From Massilibacteroides sp. (GTDB lineage Bacteria > Bacteroidota > Bacteroidia > Bacteroidales > Tannerellaceae), in the NCBI GenBank assembly GCA_028708075.1, contig JAQVZS010000005.1:68553-106048 (forward strand): 37,496 nucleotides of DNA. The letters are read 5' to 3'. A program made the translations under genes and the position numbers. Shown here piece after piece: positions 25,096 to 33,550 of the stretch. How positions within the stretch are numbered: position 1 is the first letter of the stretch; every line of letters starts with the position of its first letter. A model generated the notes under the pieces. The model had not been told where the DNA came from. It searched no databases and saw only the letters and a list, made by a program, of their open reading frames with translations.

Positions 25096-25836
25096 ATGTT
25101 GAATTTTTTCTATAAAATATATGTTTGGTTGTTTTTTGTCCCTGTTTTTTTAGTTCTTACAATATTGACTGCGGTTACAGTTATTGTTGGATGCCTATTG
25201 GGTGGTGAGAAAATATTTGCGTATTATCCGGGAATGTTTTGGTCCAAGCTGACGTGTTATTTGGCGTTGTGTCCGGTTCGTGTATCCGGACGGGAAAATA
25301 TAAATAAGACGAAATCGTACGTTTTTGTGGCGAATCACCAGGGTGCGTTCGATATTTTTTTAATTTATGGTTTTTTGGGTGTTCCGATTAAATGGGTGAT
25401 GAAAGCCGGATTAGGCAAAATTCCTTTTGTCGGGGCTGCCTGTCGTGCCGCCGGATTTGTTTTTGTGGATAATACTACTTTCAAAGCGGCTGCAAAAACC
25501 ATTTGTGAGGCAGAGCATTCTTTAAGGAATGGTGCCTCTATTGCGATATTTCCCGAAGGTTCGCGTACAAATGACGGGAAAATGAAACGTTTTAAGAAAG
25601 GGGCATATCAAATTGCTGTAGATCAACATTTGTCGATTATACCGATTACGTTGAATGGCCCTTTTAATGTTTTACCCATCGGATCCCTGAATCTGAAGCG
25701 GCATCGGCTGGAAATGGTTATTCATGCGCCTGTGGATACGGGTGGATTGAACCCGTTAGAAAAGAAAAATTTGCAACAGCTAGCAAACGTGACACAGGAA
25801 ACTATTGCTGTCGCATTGTGGAATGAATACAAGTAA
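25096..25836 (+). CDS. plsC: 1-acyl-sn-glycerol-3-phosphate acyltransferase
   Basis: The enzyme acylates lysophosphatidic acid to phosphatidic acid at the inner membrane. The protein begins with a membrane helix (about 9-35), then has the acyltransferase motif I NHQGAFD (His81, Asp86), motif II near GKIPFVGAACRAAGFVFVD, and motif III FPEGSRT with NDGKMKRFKKGAY. Motif IV is IIPITLNG. All PlsC blocks are present at a normal length of about 246 residues. The ATG at 25096 is favoured because a -7 promoter box lies at 25070-25077. Other acyltransferases (for example ornithine-lipid synthesis) share these motifs, so the glycerophosphate substrate is the family default. It ends one base before the convergent Wzi-like gene. 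Confidence 0.88.
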   Translation: MLNFFYKIYVWLFFVPVFLVLTILTAVTVIVGCLLGGEKIFAYYPGMFWSKLTCYLALCPVRVSGRENINKTKSYVFVANHQGAFDIFLIYGFLGVPIKWVMKAGLGKIPFVGAACRAAGFVFVDNTTFKAAAKTICEAEHSLRNGASIAIFPEGSRTNDGKMKRFKKGAYQIAVDQHLSIIPITLNGPFNVLPIGSLNLKRHRLEMVIHAPVDTGGLNPLEKKNLQQLANVTQETIAVALWNEYK

Positions 25837-25837
25837 A

Positions 25838-27334
25838 TTACCAATTTTTTAAAACTCCCTGTTTCCGTATATTTAAACAGAATCCAGCATTCTTCTCGAT
25901 CATATTCCCCGTGTCGAAAGCCAACGTTCCTCCGAAACGCCATCCTTTCATCTGCGGAGGTGAATAATTGATTTCCGCCATTGTTGCCACAGACGATTTA
26001 ATATCCAGAAACGGCGTAAAAGATTGTCCCCAGCCTTGCATTGCCGTAAAGAGTAATCGGTAGGAAAAATGTTTTGAAATATCCCCGGCCAGTCCCAGAT
26101 GCCAACATTTCAGACGATTATTTTTGAATTTAACATCTCCGTCTTCATTATATTCCGGCGAAAGAATTAAAGGTGATCCCAGAGAGTGTCCAAAATACGA
26201 TGTGCCTGTTGTATATTCCCCATTATTGTAGTAATCGTCCCAACCTCCTCCCCGTCCGGAATGCTTGTCATGATCAAAATGAATAAAATGCATGGGCCCG
26301 CTTTGGTTCTTAGTGATAAGATATTCTAAAACTATCTTTTTTAGCCATGGACGTTTTGAAGAAGTAAATTCAATCCCCCATAAACCGTCGAACCCATTTG
26401 CGAATTCAACGCCAGACATATCCTCGAAATAGTGTTGATAATAAGCTTGCAATTTCCCCCAGAGTTGATTTTGAATCCCCATTGAAAAATAAAAACTTCC
26501 GTAATGATTCCCCAGCACATTTACCTGGTCACTGGGGGTTGCTCCTTCTCCTCCTTCTTTTCCAATTATAACCCGTAAAAAATCTTTTAAAGACTGAGGT
26601 TGTTTCCCGATTTTCGGATCAACGGATTCGCCTCCCCATTGTACCCAGTGCTCAAAACCGATTATGCCAAATAATGATCCATTATTATGGCTGTTTTGCA
26701 GACGTAAAAAACCGGACTTATGATGCCATAAAACGTGGTCGACATAAACGAATGCTTTGTTGGGATTTGCCGTGTGGTGTTGTAGATAGCTTTGATCAAA
26801 AGAACGTCCGACTGCAAAATCCCCTTTAATTTGAATCCATCCTTCTGTATAAGGTAATTCCATAAATTCCGGTATGCTGAGATTGATTTCGGGAATTGGA
26901 CGTGCATTGGGAGACAGAATCATGTCGCCAGAACTTAATGAACGATCAATTATGGAATTGTATCGTTCTTTGCTGCCGATACTTAATAACAATGATTTAT
27001 ATCGTACTTCAGTATAAAGCTGTTGTATGTAGGTGTTTTTATACCTGGGAGTTGCACAGATTAACTCCATCCCAGCCGTCCAGCAGAAATCCTTTTTCAA
27101 TTGTTGCTTATGGAAGAGTCCGGCACGCAAAAGTCCGTTTCCTGACTCTAAAGGAACCGTTCCATATCGATTGCTGACTATCCAGAAAGGAGTTTGTCCA
27201 CTTGACGCAATCGATCCCATTGTCTCAAGGCAATATATGGTATGGTTCTCTTTCGGAAGGTTATCCTGAGCGAAGCCCCCTTGTAAAGAGACCCTAAGCA
27301 GAAGAATGAAAATAAGCGTAATTTTTGTTCTCAT
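25838..27334 (-). CDS. Capsule assembly Wzi-family outer-membrane protein
   Basis: Wzi proteins are outer-membrane beta-barrels that help anchor capsular polysaccharide at the cell surface. The sequence has a signal peptide (residues 1 to about 22, ending FAQ), the opening motif TMGSIASSGQTPFWIVSNRYG seen in Bacteroidota Wzi-like proteins, and alternating aromatic strands through to the C-terminus. Blocks such as GRGGGWDDYYNNGEYTTGTS and GHSLGSPLILSPEYN match the family pattern. At 498 residues it is full length. No capsule genes surround it, so its role is inferred only from family resemblance. A minus-strand -7 box lies 20 bp upstream. Confidence 0.85.
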   Translation of the reverse strand: MRTKITLIFILLLRVSLQGGFAQDNLPKENHTIYCLETMGSIASSGQTPFWIVSNRYGTVPLESGNGLLRAGLFHKQQLKKDFCWTAGMELICATPRYKNTYIQQLYTEVRYKSLLLSIGSKERYNSIIDRSLSSGDMILSPNARPIPEINLSIPEFMELPYTEGWIQIKGDFAVGRSFDQSYLQHHTANPNKAFVYVDHVLWHHKSGFLRLQNSHNNGSLFGIIGFEHWVQWGGESVDPKIGKQPQSLKDFLRVIIGKEGGEGATPSDQVNVLGNHYGSFYFSMGIQNQLWGKLQAYYQHYFEDMSGVEFANGFDGLWGIEFTSSKRPWLKKIVLEYLITKNQSGPMHFIHFDHDKHSGRGGGWDDYYNNGEYTTGTSYFGHSLGSPLILSPEYNEDGDVKFKNNRLKCWHLGLAGDISKHFSYRLLFTAMQGWGQSFTPFLDIKSSVATMAEINYSPPQMKGWRFGGTLAFDTGNMIEKNAGFCLNIRKQGVLKNW

Positions 27335-27353
27335 CTTTTGGACATTTCAAAGA

Positions 27354-27361
27354 CAAAGATA
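27354..27361 (-). promoter_or_regulatory. -7 element of the Wzi-like gene
   Basis: The minus strand reads TATCTTTG, a perfect TAnnTTTG box, 20 bp upstream of the ATG at 27334. No obvious -33 element was found. Confidence 0.45.
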
Positions 27362-27413
27362 ATTATTTATTTAAGTTTACTCTTTTCGTGAACCGAATGA
27401 ATAAGGTCGAGAG

Positions 27414-27444
27414 TTTGTGATTTACAAAAAAATCACTATCTTTG
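27414..27444 (+). promoter_or_regulatory. Promoter of the rpsF-rpsR-rplI operon
   Basis: TTTG at 27414-27417 and TATCTTTG at 27437-27444 are separated by 19 nt. Both elements and the spacing match the Bacteroidota housekeeping promoter consensus exactly. The start point should fall near 27450, about 34 nt before the rpsF ATG. Confidence 0.85.
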
Positions 27445-27483
27445 CCGCGCAATTTTAATTAACAATATATTAATCAAAGTAGT

Positions 27484-27837
27484 ATGAACAATTACGAAAC
27501 CGTTTTCATTTTAACTCCCGTTTTATCTGAAGCACAGATGAAGGAAGCGGTAGACAAATTCACGGGTCTTCTTAAAGCTGAAGGAGCCGAGATTGTGAAT
27601 GAAGAGAACTGGGGGCTGCGCAAGTTGGCTTATCCTATTCAAAAGAAAACCACCGGTTTTTACCAATTGGTAGAGTTCAAAGCAAAACCGGAAACAATCG
27701 CAACGTTGGAGATCAACTTTCGTCGTGATGAACGTGTGATTCGATTCTTAACTTTCCGTCAGGATAAATATGCTGCGGAATATGCCGTTAAGAGAAGAAA
27801 TTTAAGATCATCTAAAGAAACTGTAAAAGAGAATTAA
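27484..27837 (+). CDS. rpsF: 30S ribosomal protein S6
   Basis: S6 binds 16S rRNA in the central domain of the small subunit together with S18. The 117-residue sequence starts [20 protein letters not shown] and contains [20 protein letters not shown] and the terminal beta-strand [15 protein letters not shown], all typical of bacterial S6. It is the first gene of the rpsF-rpsR-rplI operon, directly behind a consensus promoter, and ends two bases before rpsR. Confidence 0.98.
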   Translation: MNNYETVFILTPVLSEAQMKEAVDKFTGLLKAEGAEIVNEENWGLRKLAYPIQKKTTGFYQLVEFKAKPETIATLEINFRRDERVIRFLTFRQDKYAAEYAVKRRNLRSSKETVKEN

Positions 27838-27839
27838 TC

Positions 27840-28109
27840 ATGGCAACAACACAATCGGAAATCAGATATTTAACTCCGCCTTCGGTAGATGTTAAAAAGA
27901 AGAAATACTGCCGTTTCAAAAAGAATGGTATCAAGTATATCGATTACAAAGATCCTGAATTCTTGAAGAAATTCCTGAATGAACAAGGCAAAATCTTACC
28001 TCGCAGAATCACGGGTACTTCATTGAAATTTCAACGTCGTATCGCTCAGGCTGTGAAGAGAGCGCGTCATTTGGCTTTACTGCCTTACGTAACCGATTTA
28101 ATGAAATAA
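27840..28109 (+). CDS. rpsR: 30S ribosomal protein S18
   Basis: S18 packs against S6 on the 30S platform. The 89-residue protein has the family motif [21 protein letters not shown], then [31 protein letters not shown], which is near-invariant in S18. It lies between rpsF (2-bp gap) and rplI (23-bp gap), the usual order. Confidence 0.98.
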   Translation: MATTQSEIRYLTPPSVDVKKKKYCRFKKNGIKYIDYKDPEFLKKFLNEQGKILPRRITGTSLKFQRRIAQAVKRARHLALLPYVTDLMK

Positions 28110-28132
28110 TTAATAAAGAGAGGAGACAGAAT

Positions 28133-28576
28133 ATGCAAGTTATTTTGAAAGAAGATGTAGTGAATTTAGGCTACAAAGACGATATCGTAACTGTAAAAGA
28201 TGGTTACGGACGTAACTTTCTAATCCCTCAGGGAAAGGCTGTGATTGCTTCTGTGTCAGCAAAAAAAATATTAGCTGAAAACCTGAAACAACGTGCGCAT
28301 AAGCTCGCGAAAATCAAGGAAGATGCAGAGGCACTTGCGGCGAAATTGGCTGGAGTTTCTTTGACAATCGGGGCAAAGACCAGTTCTACGGGAACTATTT
28401 TTGGTTCTGTGACGAATATTCAGATAGCAGAAGCTTTGGAAAAAGTAGGTTTTTCCGTGGATCGTAAGGCTATTTATATCAAAGACAGTGTGAAAGAAGT
28501 AGGAAGTTATAAAGCGCTTCTAAAATTTCACAAGGAAGTCTCGGTAGAAATTCCTTTTGAAGTAGTATCCGAATAA
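28133..28576 (+). CDS. rplI: 50S ribosomal protein L9
   Basis: L9 binds 23S rRNA near the L1 stalk through its N-terminal domain. The 147-residue sequence has the expected [19 protein letters not shown] start, [13 protein letters not shown], a long linking helix (about 42-75) and a C-terminal domain with GTIFGSVTN. It ends the operon and is followed by a strong intrinsic terminator. Confidence 0.98.
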   Translation: MQVILKEDVVNLGYKDDIVTVKDGYGRNFLIPQGKAVIASVSAKKILAENLKQRAHKLAKIKEDAEALAAKLAGVSLTIGAKTSSTGTIFGSVTNIQIAEALEKVGFSVDRKAIYIKDSVKEVGSYKALLKFHKEVSVEIPFEVVSE

Positions 28577-28612
28577 AACAGACACTATTCTAAACATAGA
28601 AAGATTATAATG

Positions 28613-28655
28613 GCGGGTATTGTAAGGTTCGACTTATAATACTCGCTTTGTTTTA
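28613..28655 (+). terminator. Intrinsic terminator of the ribosomal operon
   Basis: A 14-bp stem (28613-28626 with 28633-28646, two G-U pairs) closes a 6-nt loop and is followed by the T-rich tail TTTGTTTTA. It begins 37 bp after the rplI stop. Confidence 0.85.
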
Positions 28656-28704
28656 TAATCAAGCTATTTCTCTTTTGCATTACTTTCATAAATAATGGTA
28701 AAAC

Positions 28705-28736
28705 CCTGTCTAAATCTCTAAAAATCGTTACATTTG
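28705..28736 (+). promoter_or_regulatory. Promoter of the amidase-mlaD operon
   Basis: TACATTTG at 28729-28736 is a perfect -7 box, with CCTG at 28705-28708 as a weak -33 match 20 nt upstream. The start point would be near 28743, leaving only a short leader before the GTG at 28767. Confidence 0.55.
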
Positions 28737-28766
28737 CCGTAGTCGAAATAATAGTCTTTGGTTGTC

Positions 28767-29858
28767 GTGAGTAAATATCTTCTTTTAAATATACATCTCC
28801 TGATGTTTCTGTTTTGTGTTATGCCGGAGTTGCAGGCAAGGGAGAAAACATTTACTGTTGTTCTTGATGCCGGTCATGGAGGCAAAGATCCCGGTGCAAT
28901 GGCGTATTCAATTAAAGAAAAAAATATTAACCTGGCCGTAACCTTGGCTTTAGGAGAAATGATTGAGCGTAGATCCCCGGATACCAAAGTTGTTTATACT
29001 CGAAAAACAGATCGTTTTATTGAGTTGGACGAGCGGGCAAATATTGCCAATCGGAATAAAGCCGATTTGTTTATTTCCATTCACACAAATTCCGTTAGAA
29101 GAGGAAGCTCAGTTAGAGGAACAGAAACGTTTACTCTAGGGTTGGCCCGTACGCAAGAAAATTTGGAAGTTGCCATGCGTGAGAACTCCGCGATTTTATT
29201 GGAGGATAATTATTTGCAAAAATATGAAGGTTTTGACCCAAATTCTTCGGAATCATATATTATATTTGAATTTATGCAAAATAGGCATATGGAGCAGAGT
29301 ATAGATTTTGCATCTGTAATTCAGAAAGAATTTGTTCGACAAAAAAGAGCGAATCGAGGAGTAAAACAAGGAGGCTTGTTGGTTTTGAGAAAAACGAGTA
29401 TGCCGGCAGTTTTGGTTGAGCTAGGTTTTGTTTCAAACCGGGAAGAAGCACGTTTTATGGCATCTTCCTCGGGGCAAGAAAAATTAGCGAAAGCGCTTTA
29501 TAATGCTTTTGTGAAATTTAAAAATGAGTATGAACGTAAACGGGGGTTGTTGTCTGCTCAAGAAAATACTTTTGTTGCCAGGGAAGTGAATGCTAAATCT
29601 TCTGAAATTTCCAGAAATGTCGGTCAGACTGTTTACAAAATTCAGATAATGGCTTCGGATAAGAAATTATCGTTAAATTCCAGAGAGTTTAAGGGGTATA
29701 AAAATGTCGATTTTTTTCGCGAAGGCAGACTGTATAAATATACGTATGGTGAAACGACAAACTATAATGAGATCAGAAGTCTCAGGCGAAAAGTAGCCCG
29801 GGATTTTAAGGGTGCATTCATACTTGAATTTAAAGATGGCAAGAAAGTAAACAAATAA
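28767..29858 (+). CDS. N-acetylmuramoyl-L-alanine amidase (Amidase_3) with SPOR-like C-terminus
   Basis: The enzyme cleaves the bond between MurNAc and the stem peptide in peptidoglycan, as needed for daughter-cell separation. After a short signal sequence the catalytic domain (about 27-245) shows the zinc ligands in DAGHGGKDPGA (His37), Glu in IKEKNINLAV and His in LFISIHTNS. The catalytic Glu is in VLVELGFVSNREEA. The last 80 residues (YKIQIMASDKKL, YKYTYGETTNYNEIRSLRRK) resemble a SPOR peptidoglycan-binding domain. There is no ATG before the signal peptide. GTG at 28767 is my choice, with TTG at 28758 also possible. The mlaD gene follows after 20 bp and is probably co-transcribed. Confidence 0.92.
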   Translation: MSKYLLLNIHLLMFLFCVMPELQAREKTFTVVLDAGHGGKDPGAMAYSIKEKNINLAVTLALGEMIERRSPDTKVVYTRKTDRFIELDERANIANRNKADLFISIHTNSVRRGSSVRGTETFTLGLARTQENLEVAMRENSAILLEDNYLQKYEGFDPNSSESYIIFEFMQNRHMEQSIDFASVIQKEFVRQKRANRGVKQGGLLVLRKTSMPAVLVELGFVSNREEARFMASSSGQEKLAKALYNAFVKFKNEYERKRGLLSAQENTFVAREVNAKSSEISRNVGQTVYKIQIMASDKKLSLNSREFKGYKNVDFFREGRLYKYTYGETTNYNEIRSLRRKVARDFKGAFILEFKDGKKVNK

Positions 29859-29878
29859 AGAAATTAACGCATAAACGC

Positions 29879-30763
29879 ATGAAAATAAGATTAACAAAAG
29901 AGGCAAAAATTGGGTTGGTGTCTATTCTTAGCCTTGCCTTATTATATATTGGTATAAATTATTTGAAAGGAATAAATTTATTTCAGCCTGCGAATCATTA
30001 TTACGTAGCTTGTACGAATGTTAAAGAAGTAACTATATCCAGCCCGGTATTTGTGGAAGGATTTAAAGTCGGACTTGTTCGGGCAATTGCTTATGATTAT
30101 GAGACGACCGATAAAATCATGATAGAAATAAGTTTGGAGGACAAGATGCGGATAAACAAAGGCAGTTATATTTCTATTGAGAAAAGTTTATTAAGCGGTG
30201 GCGAATTGCACATTCATTTAAACAAGCATGTTGATGATTATTTAAAACCTGGTTCTGTTATAGAAGGACGTAATGCCGAAGACATGATGCAGTCTATGCA
30301 AACAAAGATTTTACCGGGGGTCGAGCAGCTTCTTCCCAAACTTGACTCGATTTTATATGGGTTGCAGACGATTGTAAATCATCCGGCATTGGTGAATTCG
30401 CTAAATCAGATAGAACAGACTACCCGTAATTTGAATCAATCAACTCAGTACTTAAATTCGATTCTTCGAAACGATATTCCGGTTATTGTCGGGAATCTTA
30501 AAACAATCTCCGACGATTTTACAGCGGTGAGCAAAGAACTTAAAGAAATAGATTTTGCTTCTACAATGAATTTAGTAAATGCGACTATCCGAAATCTTCA
30601 AATGACTTCGGAAAAATTGAATTCAACAGAAAATAGTTTAGGTTTATTGTTGAATGATAAGAACTTATATCTGAATTTAAATGAAACGAGTATGAATGCG
30701 TCTAAGCTATTGCTCGATTTACGTGAGAATCCCAAACGTTATGTTCGTTTCTCTATTTTTTAA
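29879..30763 (+). CDS. MlaD/MCE-family protein
   Basis: MCE-domain proteins are membrane-anchored, periplasm-facing subunits of lipid transporters such as Mla, which moves phospholipids between the two membranes. The sequence has one N-terminal anchor helix (about 11-29, IGLVSILSLALLYIGINYLKG). A single MCE domain covers about 38-120 (VTISSPVFVEGFKVGLVRAIAYDYE, SIEKSLLSGGELHIHL). A long helical, coiled-coil-prone tail covers 135-294 (LNQIEQTTRNLNQSTQYLNSIL). The 294-residue length is typical. The ATPase and permease partners (MlaF/MlaE) are not in this window. It follows the amidase gene by 20 bp. Confidence 0.9.
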   Translation: MKIRLTKEAKIGLVSILSLALLYIGINYLKGINLFQPANHYYVACTNVKEVTISSPVFVEGFKVGLVRAIAYDYETTDKIMIEISLEDKMRINKGSYISIEKSLLSGGELHIHLNKHVDDYLKPGSVIEGRNAEDMMQSMQTKILPGVEQLLPKLDSILYGLQTIVNHPALVNSLNQIEQTTRNLNQSTQYLNSILRNDIPVIVGNLKTISDDFTAVSKELKEIDFASTMNLVNATIRNLQMTSEKLNSTENSLGLLLNDKNLYLNLNETSMNASKLLLDLRENPKRYVRFSIF

Positions 30764-31111
30764 AGACAGGGCGTTTGCTTTCTCTTTTGTTATTTAGAAT
30801 GAGTCTAATTTAATTAAAAAAGAGAAAAACTGTTTAATCGTTTGTTAATAAATAAGATACGTGGTGTTCTTTTTTTATCCTATTTTATGTTTAAAATCAT
30901 TTGATTGAAGGGAAATATAGTTGAATTCAATAAATTGCTTTTTTCAAAGACGCATCGATTTCCTTTTTATAAGGAAATTTGTAAAGGATTGAAACTAAAC
31001 GAAGTATTGAAATATTAATAAATGCAAATTATTCTATCCTTTTTTTTCTGGATTAAATTTCTAAACTTTGTAATATATAAAAGAAAAGTTTAGTAGGACG
31101 AGAAAGAGAAG
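30764..31111 (+). other. Non-coding leader region upstream of dnaA
   Basis: This 348-bp, strongly AT-rich gap has no gene. It contains a perfect 8-bp hairpin, ATTTCCTT (30958-30965) with AAGGAAAT (30971-30978) and a 5-nt loop. Near 31063-31070 is AAACTTTG, a one-mismatch -7 box, which would start the dnaA transcript about 35 nt before its ATG. I looked for DnaA boxes of the TTATNCACA type and found none, so there is no evidence that the origin lies here. Confidence 0.45.
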
Positions 31112-32509
31112 ATGCAGACTGATTACCAAATATTGTGGAATAAATGCTTGGCTGTTATTAAGGATATAGTGCCTGAAGCCGCTTTTAATACTTGGTTTTT
31201 ACCTATTATCCCTCTCTCATATGAAGATAACAAATTTACCATTCAGGTACCGAGTCAATTCTTCTATGAGTATTTAGAGGAAAAATATGTGAACGTATTA
31301 AAGGTTACTTTGTATCGAGTAATCGGGCAGGGAACTATTTTGAATTATCGTGTCATGGTAGACCGGGCTACGGGGGGAACCGTAGACTATCCGGCAGAGA
31401 ATATTTCTGCAGCGGTAAAAAAGAGCACACCTTATGAAGTGAATAAAGCACCGAATCCGTTTGTACAACCTACTCCGCAAGATTTGGATCCTCAGTTGAA
31501 TCCGAAATATACTTTTGACAACTATTTTGAGGGGACAAGCAATAAATTGGTTCGTACGGCGGGTGAGTCTGTAGCACAAAACCCGGGAAAGACTACGTTC
31601 AATCCACTTTTTGTATTTGGCCCTTCTGGAGTAGGGAAGACGCATTTATGTCATGCTATCGGTACGCGCATCCGGGAGTTACATCCGGAGAAGAGAGTTT
31701 TGTATGTATCTTCTCATTTATTTCGAATTCAGTTTACCGACGCAATACGAAAAAATACGACAAACGATTTTCTCAATTTTTATCAGAATATCGATGTGTT
31801 GATTCTGGACGACATTCAAGAGCTGATTGGAATGGATAAGACTCAGAATACGTTTTTTCATATATTTAATCATTTACATCAGTTGGGGAAACAATTGATA
31901 TTGACTTCAGATAAGGCTCCCGTCGATCTGTTGGGTATGGAAGAACGTTTAGTGACGCGATTGAAATGGGGATTAACGGCTGAATTATATCGTCCCGATC
32001 CGGATCTTCGCCGAAAAATTCTGAAAAATAAAATAAGCCATGAAGGAATCATTATTCCCGATGAAGTTTTTAATTTCATCGCAGATAATGTGACGGATAA
32101 TGTCCGTGATTTGGAAGGGATTTTGGTGTCGTTGATGGCAAATTCCGTGATTAATAATCGCGAAATTGATTTGTCGTTGACAAAACGCGTGATTAGTCAG
32201 GCTGTTCGTCTGGAAAAGAAACAAATTTCCGTACAAATGATTCAGGAAGTGGTTTGTAATTATTATAATCTTGAACTTACGGCAATTCAGACTCAATCGA
32301 GAAAGCGTGAAATCGTTCAGGCAAGACAGATTACCATGTTTTTGGCTAAGAAATATACGGATTGTTCATTTTCTCATATTGGTAAGATTGTAGGGAAAAA
32401 AGATCATGCGACGGTATTGCATGCCTGTAAAACGGTTAAAGATCAAATGGAAACAAATAAATCTTTCCGTTCTTCGGTAGAAGAAATAGAAAATTTGTTG
32501 AAAACGTAA
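31112..32509 (+). CDS. dnaA: Chromosomal replication initiator protein DnaA
   Basis: DnaA is the AAA+ ATPase that binds DnaA boxes at oriC and melts the origin. Domain I is at residues 1 to about 80 ([21 protein letters not shown]). A linker of about 80-125 follows, then the AAA+ domain III (about 130-345) with Walker [10 protein letters not shown] (170-178), Walker [11 protein letters not shown] and sensor segments ([21 protein letters not shown]). Domain IV (about 370-465) contains the signature [20 protein letters not shown] that reads the DnaA box. At 465 residues it is full length. Unlike many phyla, no dnaN or recF follows; downstream is a decayed permease stub on the other strand. Confidence 0.98.
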   Translation: MQTDYQILWNKCLAVIKDIVPEAAFNTWFLPIIPLSYEDNKFTIQVPSQFFYEYLEEKYVNVLKVTLYRVIGQGTILNYRVMVDRATGGTVDYPAENISAAVKKSTPYEVNKAPNPFVQPTPQDLDPQLNPKYTFDNYFEGTSNKLVRTAGESVAQNPGKTTFNPLFVFGPSGVGKTHLCHAIGTRIRELHPEKRVLYVSSHLFRIQFTDAIRKNTTNDFLNFYQNIDVLILDDIQELIGMDKTQNTFFHIFNHLHQLGKQLILTSDKAPVDLLGMEERLVTRLKWGLTAELYRPDPDLRRKILKNKISHEGIIIPDEVFNFIADNVTDNVRDLEGILVSLMANSVINNREIDLSLTKRVISQAVRLEKKQISVQMIQEVVCNYYNLELTAIQTQSRKREIVQARQITMFLAKKYTDCSFSHIGKIVGKKDHATVLHACKTVKDQMETNKSFRSSVEEIENLLKT

Positions 32510-32535
32510 AGCCGTAGTAAAAAGCAAGCATTGCT

Positions 32536-32640
32536 TCACTCAAATCGAAAAATATTGATCCCCATGCTTGGTGCAAGAGCAATCAATTCTGTACGCAGGT
32601 TCATAATTTACCCATCGAACCCCAATAATTTTTTCAGCAT
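32536..32640 (-). pseudogene. 5' remnant of an NCS2-family purine permease
   Basis: Reading the minus strand from the ATG at 32640 gives MLKKLLGFDG, an in-frame TAA, then I-MNLRTELIALAPSMGINIFRFE before a TGA at 32536-32538. The first part matches the N-terminus of NCS2 nucleobase permeases (MLKKLLGFDP-K-MNVRTE). The stop falls where Lys is usual, as from AAA to TAA. ALAPSMGIN resembles the later NCS2 motif ALAPGMGLNAFF, so dozens of codons between RTE and ALAP seem to have been deleted and everything after is lost. It starts 12 bp after the DUF5020 stop on the same strand, suggesting a former two-gene operon. This is a manual motif match only. Confidence 0.65.
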
Positions 32641-32652
32641 GATTTGGATAGA

Positions 32653-33360
32653 TTAATTGAACGACCATTTAATTGCCAGTGTAGGGATTGCATAGAATCC
32701 ATCTACAAAAGCAAAGTCGTTTCGTAGTTCGACTTCGGAACCGAAGCTCAGATTAAAATCTTTATCGATTCCTTTTATTTTATTCAGATTCAGCCAGAAT
32801 TGTGGTTCTGCTAAAAATTGATAATCTCCGATAGTCGGGATTGTTTTTTCACGCCAAAAATCTGCGAATCCACTGAACGTGCAAAGCCCGTTTTTTCCGA
32901 AATGTAAATACCAGGTTGCAGTCAATTGGAAATTATGTGGACTGGCGTTGCGGTGAATGTATTTGTACATGGGCGTGAACGTAAAGCCTTTCGTAAAAGA
33001 AGCATTGTTATAGTTGTACGTGATACCTCCCAGGTAAGCATTGTTGATATAGCTCCCTTTTACATTCCCGCCATTGTATTCCACGTGAATAGACAGCGGC
33101 GATTTCCAGAATGACAATTCACGGGCAATTTCCCAATATGCACCTGCGATTCCCGCGCCGGTATAATCCATGTCTACAAAGAAGAACGTGCTTCCCCATT
33201 TATCCGGTTTGAACATTTCGATAGTACTCGTCAGTTGTGGACGGGTTCCGAAGTCCTTGTCGTAAATTGTTTTCCCAAAATCGTAATGAAGTTGAATGTT
33301 TTGCGCCATAATTGTTGCGCCAAAGGAAATAAAGAAAGCTAGCGTGAAAAGTCTCTTCAT
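32653..33360 (-). CDS. DUF5020-family outer-membrane protein
   Basis: This 235-residue protein has a signal peptide (MKRLFTLAFFISFGATIMAQ) and alternating beta-strands rich in aromatics, ending WSFN as outer-membrane barrels do. The opening NIQLHYDFGKTIYDKDFGTRPQ and the block STFFFVDMDYTGAGIAGAYWEIAREL match the DUF5020 family, which I recall as resembling the Tsx-type nucleoside channels. Function is therefore unproven, but a small-solute channel is a fair inference. The decayed NCS2 permease stub directly downstream would fit a nucleobase-uptake operon that has lost its inner-membrane part. Confidence 0.85.
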   Translation of the reverse strand: MKRLFTLAFFISFGATIMAQNIQLHYDFGKTIYDKDFGTRPQLTSTIEMFKPDKWGSTFFFVDMDYTGAGIAGAYWEIARELSFWKSPLSIHVEYNGGNVKGSYINNAYLGGITYNYNNASFTKGFTFTPMYKYIHRNASPHNFQLTATWYLHFGKNGLCTFSGFADFWREKTIPTIGDYQFLAEPQFWLNLNKIKGIDKDFNLSFGSEVELRNDFAFVDGFYAIPTLAIKWSFN

Positions 33361-33392
33361 CGTTCTACTGTTGTTAAGTTTTAAACAAGGTG

Positions 33393-33422
33393 CAAAGATA
33401 GTGAAAAAAGAGAAAAAACAAG
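33393..33422 (-). promoter_or_regulatory. Promoter of the DUF5020 gene
   Basis: On the minus strand TATCTTTG (33393-33400) is a perfect -7 box, and CTTG (33419-33422) is a one-mismatch -33 element 18 nt upstream. The ATG follows 32 bp after the -7 box. Confidence 0.6.
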
Positions 33423-33487
33423 GAGTGCGGGCACAATGGCTTTTACGCGTAGAAATAGGATAATGATCGATTCTTAACCGAAAAGAA

Positions 33488-33519
33488 ATTGGTAGTATAC
33501 AAACAATACCGTATTTTTG
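33488..33519 (+). promoter_or_regulatory. Promoter of the metallophosphoesterase gene
   Basis: TATTTTTG (33512-33519) is a perfect -7 box, with ATTG (33488-33491) 20 nt upstream as a one-mismatch -33 element. The ATG at 33551 follows a leader of about 26 nt. Confidence 0.6.
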
Positions 33520-33550
33520 TATTTATTGCTATACTTTTAAAAGAATTCAA

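Noticed and set aside
30958-30995. Sequence ending GGATTGAAAC, which resembles the 3' end of some CRISPR repeats, next to a hairpin
   Set aside because: It occurs once only, with no spaced copies nearby and no cas genes in the window.
30764-31111. Possible replication origin beside dnaA
   Set aside because: No DnaA-box cluster was found on either strand of the gap, and the downstream side of dnaA is also without boxes.
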